Shown here piece after piece: positions 36,158 to 45,052 of a stretch of 64,000 bases of DNA; position 1 is the first letter of the stretch, and every line of letters begins with the position of its first letter. The notes beneath the pieces were generated by a model that was not told the origin of the DNA, searched no databases, and saw only the letters and a list, made by a program, of their open reading frames with translations. The DNA lies in NCBI GenBank assembly GCA_030377965.1, contig JAUCGE010000006.1, positions 1-64,000 on the forward strand. Reading direction: 5' to 3'. Source of the DNA: Desulfobacterales bacterium HSG16 (GTDB lineage: Bacteria > Desulfobacterota > Desulfobacteria > Desulfobacterales > HSG16). The translations under genes and the position numbers were made by a program.

Positions 36158-36522
36158 AAAACCTCCTTTGATAAATTGAATTTATGGCGGATAACATTGC
36201 ATATGAAGAGGGTTTTGAGCAAGACAAAGTTCAAGGATTAAGTATCTGACCATATATTTTTTTTAACTTTTTCCGATACATTGTCTGAATCAGAAATCTC
36301 AGAATTTTCAAGATTTTCAGAATTCTGTTCATTCTTTAATCCTGCAAATTATGATTCAGAAATTTTTCACATTATATTTTTTAATTTTTTCCCTTGTAAT
36401 CAAGGTTCAAAGCTTTCATTTACAGTTTCGTTTTTAATTGACAAAAATATTTCATATCAATAAAAAACACCAGATATTTAGTTTTTGTATGATAAATAAA
36501 ACCACCATTCAGGAGAGATGTC
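36158..36522. other. divergent intergenic region
   Basis: This AT-rich 365-bp gap between the EACC1-like gene and the arginine decarboxylase carries degenerate repeat words (cagaattttcaagattttca, atcaaggttcaaag) like those near 31750. It also holds the promoter listed at 36438. Confidence 0.5.
36438..36466 (+). promoter_or_regulatory. sigma70-type promoter of the arginine decarboxylase gene
   Basis: TTGACA (36438-36443), a 17-bp spacer and TAAAAA (36461-36466) lie about 57 bp before the ATG. A ribosome site aggagag sits before the ATG. Confidence 0.5.
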
Positions 36523-37068
36523 ATGTACGTTCCAAGATATATGTTTTTTACAAAAGGGTGCGGAGTTCATAAAGAAAAATTATCCTCTTTCGAAAATGCG
36601 CTGCGCGATGCGGGGATTGCTCACCTAAATCTTGTCATGGTCTCATCGATTTTTCCCCCGGACTGCAAAATAATAAGCCTGGAAGAAGGGATAGCGAAGC
36701 TGGAACCGGGAGAGATCACACATTGCGTTATGGCACGGGAACAGATCAATGAACCGGGCAGGCGGGTAGTTGCCGCCATCGGCCTGGCTCTGCCCTCGGA
36801 AAGCGGTAGATACGGGTATCTGTCCGAGCATCATGGCTTTGGTCAGACACAAGTTGAAGCAGGCGAGTATGCTGAAGATCTGGCAGCTTCCATGCTGGCT
36901 AATACACTCGGTATCGAATTCGATCCGGACGAAAACTATGACGAACGCCGAGAAGTATATGAAATGTCAGGTAAAATCGTAGAATCACAGCATATGAGCC
37001 AGGCATCCCAGGGTGATGACAAGGGCAGGTGGACAACCGTGGTATCAGCGGCAGTTTTTGTGAAATAG
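36523..37068 (+). CDS. pyruvoyl-dependent arginine decarboxylase
   Basis: The enzyme turns arginine into agmatine for polyamine synthesis, using a pyruvoyl group made by self-cleavage. The 181 residues match the archaeal/bacterial PvlArgDC family. The serinolysis site lies in [13 protein letters not shown] (cleavage between the two Ser), with THCVMAREQ and the Gly-rich [16 protein letters not shown] after it. It ends with the [11 protein letters not shown] strand. It is monocistronic, with a good promoter and ribosome site. No agmatine-using gene is next to it. Confidence 0.92.
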   Translation: MYVPRYMFFTKGCGVHKEKLSSFENALRDAGIAHLNLVMVSSIFPPDCKIISLEEGIAKLEPGEITHCVMAREQINEPGRRVVAAIGLALPSESGRYGYLSEHHGFGQTQVEAGEYAEDLAASMLANTLGIEFDPDENYDERREVYEMSGKIVESQHMSQASQGDDKGRWTTVVSAAVFVK

Positions 37069-37119
37069 AGCTTTACCTGAAAGCTTGTGTTGATGGTCGA
37101 AAAAGCCCATGCGGATATG

Positions 37120-38523
37120 TCAACCCGACATGCGGAAAACGATTTCTATAGCAAAACCCTTTTCGAGATTGAGCGCCCGGATAGTTCCATCGTGGCGCTC
37201 TATTATCTTCCGGGTAATGGCAAGCCCAAGCCCTGATCCGGCAGTATCAAAGTTTGCCACTCGATGAAACGGCTCGAAAATCTTTTCCATATCATCTTCG
37301 CTTAACTTGTCAAAAGTATTGGAAACTCTTATTATATAACTTCCTTTTTCAAATTTTGTCGTAACCTCAATTTTTCCCTTTTTTCGCGTAAACTTTACAG
37401 CATTGTCAAAAATATTTGAAAGTGCAGCCAGCAAAGATTCACGGTCGCAGGGATACGAATAACCTCTGATGAAATCCGTCGTAAGCATAAGTTTTTTATG
37501 TTCAATGGCAGGCATAAACTTATTAAGAACATCACGGATCAGATCCGTTGGATCGAGCAGATCAAGTTTCAATGGTTTTTCCCGAATATCGAGTCTTGAT
37601 AATTCCAGGATGCGGTCTATCAGGTGGTCAAGGACTTCGATATCCTCACGAATGTCGAAAAGACGACGGTTCAGCAAAAGGCATTTGTCCGGGTATTGTT
37701 CATCCTCTGCGATCAATTCCACCAGAATATTTATTCTTGCCAGAGGGCTTCGCAGTTCGTGGGAAATATTTGCGGTCAGCTCCCGCCCCCCGCTAACCAT
37801 CCGCTCTATCTGATCTGCCATCCGGTTGAAGGATTGGCCCAATTCACCGATTTCATCTTTTCCAATCACATCAGCGCGATGAGATAAATCCCCTTCAGCA
37901 AGCCTTGTAGCAGATATGCGGAGATGATTGAGAGGCCCTGTGATACGCCTTGATATTGGAACGATCAAAAGCGCTATGACACCCCCGATTACGAGAAGAC
38001 CGAGCGCGAAAACCATTTTATGTTTTTCATCTGCCTCGCCCCCTTTCAGATAAGCGTGAAATACGACCTTTCCTTTGCTTGTCTGGATATCTCCGGTTTC
38101 TATATCTACAGAAAGATAACACCGATGGCGTCTGCAGAATTTAACTCGAATGCCTTCATCACTGATCTCATATTTTTTATTTTCTTTGAAGATATCTTCT
38201 GGCACTGCCCCTTCAAAGGATTTAATAGCGATACTGCCATCAGGTGCGGTCAGCCAGACTTTTGCATCATGGGTCTCGGCAAAAAACTGGATAAGCGATC
38301 TCAATGATTCGTTTTTTTCAAGGGGAAGTTTGGGTGCATCCTTGATTTTTTCCTCAACAAAGGCTTTTGCAACCTTTGCCTTTGCAACTGAATAATGCTC
38401 CAGCCGGGAATGAAAAATTCTGCCGGCAGTGAGGATGAAAAGCCCGAAGATGAGAATTTCAGCAACAAAAAGCACTATCACAAAAGATACCAGGATCTTT
38501 ATATAAACTCTTCCGAAAATCAT
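37120..38523 (-). CDS. CpxA-like envelope sensor histidine kinase
   Basis: From the ATG at 38523 (ATGA overlap with the regulator) the protein has about 467 residues. It has a transmembrane helix at about 7-30 and a periplasmic domain of about 130 residues. A second helix around 170-190 leads into HAMP, then HisKA with phospho-His in ANISHELRSPLARI. HATPase_c carries NIFDNAVKFT and GSGLGLAITRKIIERHDG. The SPLARI-type H-box and the divergent CpxP-like gene support a CpxA role in envelope stress. The longer ORF start at 38556 lies inside the regulator and is not used. Confidence 0.92.
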   Translation of the reverse strand: MIFGRVYIKILVSFVIVLFVAEILIFGLFILTAGRIFHSRLEHYSVAKAKVAKAFVEEKIKDAPKLPLEKNESLRSLIQFFAETHDAKVWLTAPDGSIAIKSFEGAVPEDIFKENKKYEISDEGIRVKFCRRHRCYLSVDIETGDIQTSKGKVVFHAYLKGGEADEKHKMVFALGLLVIGGVIALLIVPISRRITGPLNHLRISATRLAEGDLSHRADVIGKDEIGELGQSFNRMADQIERMVSGGRELTANISHELRSPLARINILVELIAEDEQYPDKCLLLNRRLFDIREDIEVLDHLIDRILELSRLDIREKPLKLDLLDPTDLIRDVLNKFMPAIEHKKLMLTTDFIRGYSYPCDRESLLAALSNIFDNAVKFTRKKGKIEVTTKFEKGSYIIRVSNTFDKLSEDDMEKIFEPFHRVANFDTAGSGLGLAITRKIIERHDGTIRALNLEKGFAIEIVFRMSG

Positions 38524-39245
38524 ATTTTTTCCAGAAACATGTAACCTGTTCCCCATACAGTCTTGATCCGATCTTTGCCGGACGGATGTTTAGCCAATTT
38601 TGTGCGAAGTTTGCTGATATGTACGTCAATGCTCCTGTCAAATGCCATATAATCCTTTCCTCTGGCAAGATTCATGAGCTGATCTCTTGTTAAAATCGTG
38701 TCAGGCCGTGACATCAACACTTTGAGAAGATCGAATTCAACGGCTGATAAATCCACGTTCTCTTTGCCCATGCAAAGCACTCTTTTTGCTCCGTCCAGGG
38801 TAATACCGCCCAATGTTATCATCATGCCATCATTCTCCCCGTTTTTCACCTGCCCGCCAGATGGCTTCATCACTCCATCGGCAGGAACTCTTCTGAGTAC
38901 CGCCTTCATCCGGGCAAGAAGCTCCCGTGGATTAAAAGGTTTGGGAAGATAATCATCCGCACCGAGTTCAAGCCCTACTATCCGGTCGGTTTCATCGCGC
39001 CTTGCCGTCAGCATGATCACAGGAAGATCGAAAATCCTGCGAATCTCCTTTAAAACATCCAGGCCATCGGGACCGGGCATCATTATGTCTAAAATAACCA
39101 TGTCCGGGGAAATATTTTCCAATTTTTGAATAATTTCCGATCCGTCACCTGCAATAAAAACTTCAAACCCGTTTCCTTCAAGATATTCTTTGAGCAAGCT
39201 TGTAAGCTTTTTATCATCATCCACCAGAAGAACGGTTTTGTCCAT
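38520..39245 (-). CDS. CpxR/OmpR-type response regulator
   Basis: The 241 residues comprise REC (VLLVDDDKKLTSLL, phospho-Asp in DMVILDIMMPGPDG, Lys in LPKPFNPREL) and a winged-helix DNA-binding domain (LTRDQLMNLARGKDY, RSIDVHISKLRTKL, KTVWGTGYMFL). The start at 39245 is preferred, as the upstream extension is Cys/Lys-rich and unlike the family. It is cotranscribed with the kinase. Its promoter region contains four TTTAC words (GTAAA on the other strand), the half-site of the CpxR box, so autoregulation is likely. Confidence 0.92.
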   Translation of the reverse strand: MDKTVLLVDDDKKLTSLLKEYLEGNGFEVFIAGDGSEIIQKLENISPDMVILDIMMPGPDGLDVLKEIRRIFDLPVIMLTARRDETDRIVGLELGADDYLPKPFNPRELLARMKAVLRRVPADGVMKPSGGQVKNGENDGMMITLGGITLDGAKRVLCMGKENVDLSAVEFDLLKVLMSRPDTILTRDQLMNLARGKDYMAFDRSIDVHISKLRTKLAKHPSGKDRIKTVWGTGYMFLEKI

Positions 39246-39260
39246 AGAGACCCCTTGTGT

Positions 39261-39317
39261 TTTACATTTTTTACATTTTGTTAACAATTTTTTACAATTG
39301 CCACAAACATTTTTTAC
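39261..39317. promoter_or_regulatory. four CpxR-box-like half-sites (GTAAA/TTTAC)
   Basis: TTTAC occurs at 39261-39265, 39270-39274, 39291-39295 and 39313-39317 in the 157-bp divergent gap between cpxR-like and cpxP-like genes. The first two form GTAAA-N4-GTAAA on the minus strand, close to the known CpxR consensus. The later ones follow at 21-22-bp steps, about two helical turns. Confidence 0.65.
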
Positions 39318-39402
39318 AAGGACAGTATATCTTGGGTTCAAACGGCAGAGAAAAACAGATTTTCATCAGCCCAAACTAACTTAAAGCAAAGGAGAAAGAA
39401 AA

Positions 39403-39882
39403 ATGAAAAAAAGAACAAAATGCATTACAATCGGAGTGGTTACCATCGCCCTTATTCTCGGTTGCGTGGCATTTATCTATGCTCATAACAATCCGGGAAG
39501 TTTTTGCCATCGCCAAAATTTCAAAAAACATATTCGTGCAAAAATTCTCAATCACATAGACGAAAAAATCATGGCCTTGAATCTGAACGATACTCAGGAA
39601 GAAAAATGGGAAACGATAAAAGGCAAAGTAACCGAAGGTTTTGATGCCTGCACCCAAAAACGAAAAGCCTTTATTGACACAATCGACGCAGAACTTAATA
39701 ACGAAAATCCTGACATGGAAAAAATCGCAGGGATTGTCAAAGATCATGTAAATAAAATTCCTGCGGTTATCGAGACACACATCAATCATGTGATGGAGTT
39801 TTACAATGTCCTGGATGCAGATCAGCAGCAGAAGGTGATTGAAAAAATGCGGGAACATATAGGAGAATGCGGAAAGGTTTGA
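39403..39882 (+). CDS. periplasmic CpxP/Spy-like protein
   Basis: The 159 residues have an N-terminal hydrophobic signal (about 8-26, ending ...AFIYAHN). The mature part is charged and all-helical, with LNLNDTQEEKW and FYNVLDADQQQKVIEKMREH. These resemble the LTxxQ motifs and 'L..EQ...' helices of CpxP/Spy/CnrX proteins. Such proteins bind misfolded proteins and hold the sensor kinase inactive. It is divergent from the CpxRA-like operon across a region rich in GTAAA sites, so induction by CpxR is probable. Ribosome site aaggaga. Confidence 0.8.
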   Translation: MKKRTKCITIGVVTIALILGCVAFIYAHNNPGSFCHRQNFKKHIRAKILNHIDEKIMALNLNDTQEEKWETIKGKVTEGFDACTQKRKAFIDTIDAELNNENPDMEKIAGIVKDHVNKIPAVIETHINHVMEFYNVLDADQQQKVIEKMREHIGECGKV

Positions 39883-39897
39883 TATAATGTCGCCTGT

Positions 39898-39927
39898 GCT
39901 GGTTCCCAATAGCGATTGGGAACCAGC
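39898..39927. terminator. 13-bp hairpin between convergent genes
   Basis: gctggttcccaat / attgggaaccagc form a perfect 13-bp stem with a 4-nt loop (agcg), placed between the 3' ends of the CpxP-like and TOPRIM-like genes. It could block transcription from both sides, though U-runs are lacking. Confidence 0.55.
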
Positions 39928-39973
39928 AGATAAGTTGCTCTGCTACCAGATCCGGTCAAGCAGATGTTTGTCA

Positions 39974-40840
39974 TCAAAACCGTTTTGCATTTTTGAATTC
40001 ATTGATATAATCTCGAATTTCCCGATCTACTCTGTTATTCAATCTACTTGCCAATGTAAAACGCAAATCATCACCTTTTCGCGGTCGAAAAGCCAGGTTC
40101 AATCTTCGCAGCACTCGTTTGCCATCAAGCAGACGGTTTATTCGCTCCCATCTTACAATAGATGGACTATCATTATTTTCAGAAAAACTTTCGATTTTTT
40201 CCACATAAACGTTCAATTTCTCTATTTCTCCATCATCTAATTTTTCACGGACGAATTTTTCTGTCTTCTCTTTGAGTATCTCAAAATCCGGAATTCTATC
40301 AAGTTTAGTTCCAAAATTTCTTCCGTTCTCATTAAAAAGTATAGAGGCAGCGGATAAAACTTTAATTTCTTCTGCAAGATCATTCAAGAAAAAATTGACT
40401 GCATCAGGAAACTGTTTTGTGCGTCCGTCACGATCAGCCATGACCTCTTCCAATATATCAGGCACAAGAAGATAATTCTCCAGTTCCCATCTTTTGAGTA
40501 TTCTGATCGACTCTCCGAATGGCCTGGCCTGATTGAATTTCTGGTCATCTGCTTCCCACCACAAATCCCAACAGCCCTCTCTCATAAGAACATCTCTGTC
40601 AACAATTCCGAAAACGATATGGCCAGCATCTTTATCTTGCTTGACTCTTTTGATAACTTCATTCGCCCCACCGCCTTCACCTTCATCCACTGACCTGAAA
40701 TCTATCATCTCGCCTTGATCGAAAAACCATCGATCATTTATGATGAGGCAATCTTCTTCTGATTCCAGATATACGATCACGCGTTCAAAATATTGATCCG
40801 CTATTACCTCAGATTGTCGATATTTTTTAAAACCGGGCAT
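39974..40840 (-). CDS. TOPRIM/DUF4435-like effector of ATPase pair 1
   Basis: From the ATG at 40840 the protein has 288 residues. The N-terminal half reads as a TOPRIM-type core: VIVYLESEEDCLIINDRWF (catalytic Glu), then HIVFGIVDRDVL (D-x-D). LKRWELENYLL follows, as in DUF4435/OLD-type nucleases. The rest is helical and not recognised. It follows the ATPase gene by 19 bp. The ATPase-TOPRIM order recalls PARIS (AriA/AriB) and split OLD systems. Start choice: the longer ORF would overlap the ATPase, and its extra residues are basic and unlike the family. Confidence 0.68.
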   Translation of the reverse strand: MPGFKKYRQSEVIADQYFERVIVYLESEEDCLIINDRWFFDQGEMIDFRSVDEGEGGGANEVIKRVKQDKDAGHIVFGIVDRDVLMREGCWDLWWEADDQKFNQARPFGESIRILKRWELENYLLVPDILEEVMADRDGRTKQFPDAVNFFLNDLAEEIKVLSAASILFNENGRNFGTKLDRIPDFEILKEKTEKFVREKLDDGEIEKLNVYVEKIESFSENNDSPSIVRWERINRLLDGKRVLRRLNLAFRPRKGDDLRFTLASRLNNRVDREIRDYINEFKNAKRF

Positions 40841-40859
40841 ATCACATCCATTGTGTTGT

Positions 40860-42002
40860 TTATTCCAACCCTTCTTTAATGATCTCTCCCCCTTTACGTA
40901 TTCCATCTTCAGGAACCTCGAAACCAAAGGCTTCCAGCATTGCCAGTGAATGAGATGCCGCAATTATGGTGATACCTGGATAATTTTTCACGAGCATTCT
41001 GAAAAGCTTCATGAGTCTGTGCTGCCAGCGGGGATGGAGATGCACATTCGCTTCATCGATCAGCACAATCGTACAGCGGGTCATATGAGTTCCGATCTGA
41101 AAAAACATCTCTGTAAGATTTTTTTCACCGCTGCTCAATCTGTCGAGCCTGTGGGTTTGATCACCGTTTGCCACAACTACTTCTGGAGGCTGCCGTCTAA
41201 TACTTTTAATGAATTTTGTACTTCCTTTAAAGACCCTTTCATTTACGAACTCAACAGCTTTTTCAAATCTTCCGTCATCCAGCCATTTCAGCCACACAAA
41301 AAGATTGTCCAGGGAATATGACCATTGTTTTCCCTGTGCGTTGAAAAAATATACGGGTTGATAACCCCATTGTTCCGGTTCGGAGATCGTTCTTCTCGCG
41401 CTTTTTATCAAAGGAATATCACGATAGGAAGTAAAATAAAGAAGCGCTGGAAGTGATGTTGATGTGCTTGCAAAATCTTGAGGAGGTTCCCCTGTAGATC
41501 CCCGGATAACTGCCATCAATTCTTTTACCAGATCATCCTCTGCACCGACAGTTTCTAAAAAACCCTTGACGTGCCGCCTGAAACCGGTTCTGTGCCAACT
41601 TGATGCAGTGTATTTTTTCAAATCTCTGTCCTGCCAGATTTTCAAAACGGCATTTTTACTCAGGTTTCCTGCCAGGATAGACAGAATAATAGTTTCATCC
41701 CTCCCCTGTCGATTCAGTGTTACACAGACATCCCATTGAGCACGGCCTCTGCCTGTATCCAGATCTTCATGGCCAAATAAGTCAGGAGACTTTTCCCCCA
41801 AAAGGTTCATCAGGCGCGCCATCAAATCGAGCAATGTCGTCTTGCCTCGTCCATTTTCCGACATGAAAAGGAAAAGATTGCAGGATATATCCTGCTCATC
41901 CGTGAAATCCACTTCATATGGCTGATCCTGAAAAGGTCCCACCCCATCCACTGTGAGAAAAATCGGTTTAAAAGATAATACTTTCAACTCATCATCTGGC
42001 AT
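40860..42002 (-). CDS. ABC/SMC-type ATPase of pair 1
   Basis: The 380 residues are a single RecF/AAA_21-like ATPase: Walker A SENGRGKTTLL, an ABC signature LSSGEKNLTEMF, Walker B CTIVLIDEANVHLHPRW and the switch His in AASHSLAML. Such ATPases sense phage or foreign components and control a partner nuclease. A gagg ribosome site is present. The operon is closed by the TOPRIM-like gene. It is not closely similar to the ATPase of pair 2, so the two loci look independently acquired. Confidence 0.85.
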   Translation of the reverse strand: MPDDELKVLSFKPIFLTVDGVGPFQDQPYEVDFTDEQDISCNLFLFMSENGRGKTTLLDLMARLMNLLGEKSPDLFGHEDLDTGRGRAQWDVCVTLNRQGRDETIILSILAGNLSKNAVLKIWQDRDLKKYTASSWHRTGFRRHVKGFLETVGAEDDLVKELMAVIRGSTGEPPQDFASTSTSLPALLYFTSYRDIPLIKSARRTISEPEQWGYQPVYFFNAQGKQWSYSLDNLFVWLKWLDDGRFEKAVEFVNERVFKGSTKFIKSIRRQPPEVVVANGDQTHRLDRLSSGEKNLTEMFFQIGTHMTRCTIVLIDEANVHLHPRWQHRLMKLFRMLVKNYPGITIIAASHSLAMLEAFGFEVPEDGIRKGGEIIKEGLE

Positions 42003-42363
42003 AATCGCCTCATTTTCTGAGCAGCGCGAACACTCGCTGCGATGTCATAGCATCATTAAAAATGATTCCGTTTCCTGATAATTTCCAAGTACTTTTTTTT
42101 CCATATCAGACAACGCAGCTCGTTTCAATCATTTTACATCAAATCATTCATTGGATTGAGATTAAAAATAATTGCCAAAAGAGGCGGCAGTATTGCTCCC
42201 AGCATTCGGAGAGAATTGGCAGAATGGCTCATCTCCGTTGTCCTGTTTCTTGAGATACACTGACGCTGCAATCGGAATTCCGATTTTTTTTTCCTTGACA
42301 TCCAATTCGATTGTCATTAAGTTGTTTATGACCGACCAACCGGTCATAAAAACAGGAAAAAAG
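42003..42363. other. divergent intergenic region before tetR
   Basis: No supported gene lies in this 361-bp gap. It contains the TetR promoter and operator at 42295-42347 and, presumably, the promoter of the ATPase pair. Confidence 0.5.
42295..42347 (+). promoter_or_regulatory. promoter and palindromic operator of the TetR operon
   Basis: TTGACA (42295-42300), a 17-bp spacer and TAAGTT are followed at 42328-42347 by atgaccgaccaaccggtcat. Its 7-bp arms (atgaccg / cggtcat) are a typical TetR-family operator, 17 bp before the regulator's ATG. This supports negative autoregulation of the operon. Confidence 0.7.
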
Positions 42364-42972
42364 ATGCCAAAAATAGTCGATAAAAAGCAGAAACGAGCAG
42401 AAATCGCAACAGCAGCCATCAAGCTTTTTGCCCAAAAAGGGTTTGAAAAGACCACCATTCAGGAAATAGCCACTTCCGCAGGCATTGGCAAAGGTACGAT
42501 TTACGAGTATTTTAAAACCAAAGACGATATTTTGAAACAGGCATCAGAGGAAATATTCAAGCAACTGGAACAGGCGCTGCATAATAATTTCAACTCTTCT
42601 GCCAATCCTTCAGAGCAGATCTCCGCTTTGTCGATGATGGTATTGAGCGTGGGAAAAGAGGTTGAGCAGATTTTCATAGTTTATCTTGAACTCTGGTTGA
42701 GAAATATGCGTACACATAAATATGCTGATTTTATGAATATTTTCCATGTACTACTTGGAGAAATGCGCGAGGTTCTGGCAAATATCATAGAATCCGGGAA
42801 GAAAACCGGCGCATTTCGCGCGGATGCAGATTCAAGAGCATTAGCCATTTATCTTCTGGCCTCTTTTGACGGTATTTTCATGCATTACCTGCTGGATAGT
42901 TCGGCTTTTGACCTTGTGGAAGTGGCAAAAGCCTTTATCAATAATTTTATCAAAGGGTTGGAGCGTACTTAA
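42364..42972 (+). CDS. TetR/AcrR family regulator
   Basis: The 202 residues begin with a classical TetR helix-turn-helix: AAIKLFAQKGFEKTTIQEIATSAGIGKGTIYEYFKTKDDIL. The C-terminal ligand domain is helical. The start at 42364 follows the palindromic operator; the longer ORF upstream has no family similarity. It is the first gene of a seven-gene plus-strand run for envelope lipid or lipoprotein transport and probably represses it until a lipid-like ligand binds. Confidence 0.93.
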   Translation: MPKIVDKKQKRAEIATAAIKLFAQKGFEKTTIQEIATSAGIGKGTIYEYFKTKDDILKQASEEIFKQLEQALHNNFNSSANPSEQISALSMMVLSVGKEVEQIFIVYLELWLRNMRTHKYADFMNIFHVLLGEMREVLANIIESGKKTGAFRADADSRALAIYLLASFDGIFMHYLLDSSAFDLVEVAKAFINNFIKGLERT

Positions 42973-42988
42973 TCATAAAGGAGATATC

Positions 42989-43759
42989 ATGGAACGTTTT
43001 GGTCATTTCAAACTTTTTTTCATTTATTCTATTTTTATAGTTTTATTTATTTTTTCCGAAGTTTACGCTCTTACAGGAAAAGAAATCATTGAAAAATCGG
43101 AACAGCTTGTACAGGGCAACACACAGATTTCAGTTATCAATATAACGATAAAAACCAGGCGATGGACAAGAACAATGAAAATGAAATCCTATATGGATCG
43201 TCATAAACCCATGAAATCTTTCGCTGATATAGTTTCTCCTAAAAAAGATGCCGGAAACCGGTTTTTGATGCTCGGAGACCGTATGTGGCATTATGTGCCT
43301 AAATTGCAGCAGACCATTAAAATATCTCCGTCCATGATGCTTCAGTCATGGATGGGATCTGATTTCACGAATGATGATATTGTAAAAGAATCGAGTATTA
43401 TAAACGATTATACCCATAACCTTCTGGGCAAAGAGATAGTTGAGGGCTTTGAATGTTATAAGGTGGAACTTATTCCCAACCCGGATGCAGCAGTTGTATG
43501 GGGAAAAGTCATCTATTGTGCGAGGACGGACAATTTTTTGCCCGTTCGCCAGGAATATTACAATGAACATCAGGTCAAAAAAAAGGTAATGACGTACAGC
43601 AAATTTAAAAAAATGGATGACAGGATCATTCCTACCGAATATAAGATGCAGACAGTCAGCAAAAAGAATCGACACACCATCATGGAGATTACCGCTGCTA
43701 AATTCAATGTAAGGATACCGGATGATATTTTCACCCTCCAGAATCTCAAAAGGAAATAG
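42989..43759 (+). CDS. outer-membrane lipoprotein-sorting (LolA-like) protein
   Basis: From the ATG at 42989, with an aaggag site, the protein has 256 residues. It has a signal helix (about 8-25, ending ...SEVYALTG) and a periplasmic beta-structure. Blocks such as FLMLGDRMWHYVPKLQQTIKI, GKEIVEGFECYKVELIP and KVIYCARTDNFLPVRQEYY are typical of the LolA-like family encoded next to FtsX-type permeases. It probably carries a lipid or lipoprotein across the periplasm for the adjacent ABC transporter. It is 16 bp after tetR. Confidence 0.85.
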   Translation: MERFGHFKLFFIYSIFIVLFIFSEVYALTGKEIIEKSEQLVQGNTQISVINITIKTRRWTRTMKMKSYMDRHKPMKSFADIVSPKKDAGNRFLMLGDRMWHYVPKLQQTIKISPSMMLQSWMGSDFTNDDIVKESSIINDYTHNLLGKEIVEGFECYKVELIPNPDAAVVWGKVIYCARTDNFLPVRQEYYNEHQVKKKVMTYSKFKKMDDRIIPTEYKMQTVSKKNRHTIMEITAAKFNVRIPDDIFTLQNLKRK

Positions 43760-43764
43760 AAAAA

Positions 43765-45021
43765 GTGAAAAATACAAAATCCGAATTTATAAGCGCAAGG
43801 CTTGCATGGCGCAATATCTGGCGTAACAAACGCCGAACGATTTTGACACTTTTAACCATCATTGCCGGATGTTCCATGATCGTCCTTCTCAATTCTCTGG
43901 GAAAGGGAGGTCATGATCAGATGATAGAAGATGCGGTCGCCCTCAATACCGGGCATATCCAGGTACATGAACAGGGATACTGGGATAACATGACCATAGA
44001 TTATGCATTCGAGCCGTCTGACAAGCTTGTGAATTATCTTGATTCAGGCCCGGATGTTCAAGCCTTTTCAGAACGTGTCGTCGCAGGCGGACTCCTTTCT
44101 TTCAAGGATACCACAAGGGGGGTTATAATCCAGGGAATAGATCCCTTAAAAGAAAAGACTGTGACAAATCTTGCCGATAAAACCCGGCCTGAAGGCAGGT
44201 TTTTGAAACCAGGCGACACCACGAGTGTAGTTGTCGGCAAAATATTGGCTAAAAATACAGGGCTTATAATCGGGGACAAACTTGCAATAATCTCCCAGGG
44301 ATTCGACGGCTCCATAGCAGCCGAACGTTTTACAGTTGTCGGGATTCTGGAAAGCGGGATTCCTGAATTCGACAGAGAACTCATGCTGATTCCAATTTCC
44401 CAGGCAAAAGAAACTTTTTCCATGATGGGATTCGTTCATACGATCATAATCCGCTTAAAGGATGTATCTTCTGTGAACAAAGTAAAATCGGGAATTATCG
44501 ACATAATTTCCGGGGAAGAAACCCGACTGGAAGTCATGGGCTGGGAAGATCTGATGCCAGAACTTGTGCAATATATCGTCATGGACGATGTTGGAGCTTA
44601 TATATTCGATTTTATTCTGTTTATGGTGGTCGCTTTCGGAATCTTGAATACTATACAGATGTCGGTGTTCGAGAGGACAAGAGAATTCGGGGTAATGCTC
44701 TCTATCGGAACACCTCCCGGGCAGATTGTATCCATAGTACTGATCGAATCGGCTATTATCACTTTTTTCGGTATAATTATAGGAATTGCTGTCGGATGGG
44801 CAGGAGGCTATTATTTACAGGTCAATCCCATAGATTATTCTTCCTATACTGAAGAACTGGCTGTATGGGGTGTGTCCACGACCCTGTTTCCGGCAAAAGT
44901 GACGACTGTTAATATTTTCACTACTTCCGCATTGACCTTTGTTTTGGGGCTTTGCTTTTCCATATTTCCGGCCTATCGGGCATCTAAGCTCAATCCCATA
45001 GAGGCTCTGCGGCAATTATAA
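43765..45021 (+). CDS. FtsX/LolC-type ABC permease (first)
   Basis: The 418 residues start at GTG. An N-terminal helix follows the positive motif LAWRNIWRNKRRTILT. A large periplasmic MacB-PCD-like domain comes next. Three C-terminal helices end with PIEALRQL, the standard FtsX-domain tail. This is the LolC/E class, which extracts lipids or lipoproteins from the inner membrane. It is five bp after the LolA-like gene and is paired with the permease at 47200. Confidence 0.93.
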   Translation: MKNTKSEFISARLAWRNIWRNKRRTILTLLTIIAGCSMIVLLNSLGKGGHDQMIEDAVALNTGHIQVHEQGYWDNMTIDYAFEPSDKLVNYLDSGPDVQAFSERVVAGGLLSFKDTTRGVIIQGIDPLKEKTVTNLADKTRPEGRFLKPGDTTSVVVGKILAKNTGLIIGDKLAIISQGFDGSIAAERFTVVGILESGIPEFDRELMLIPISQAKETFSMMGFVHTIIIRLKDVSSVNKVKSGIIDIISGEETRLEVMGWEDLMPELVQYIVMDDVGAYIFDFILFMVVAFGILNTIQMSVFERTREFGVMLSIGTPPGQIVSIVLIESAIITFFGIIIGIAVGWAGGYYLQVNPIDYSSYTEELAVWGVSTTLFPAKVTTVNIFTTSALTFVLGLCFSIFPAYRASKLNPIEALRQL

Positions 45022-45052
45022 TCGGTATTTATTAGATAAGGAGACAAGAAGA

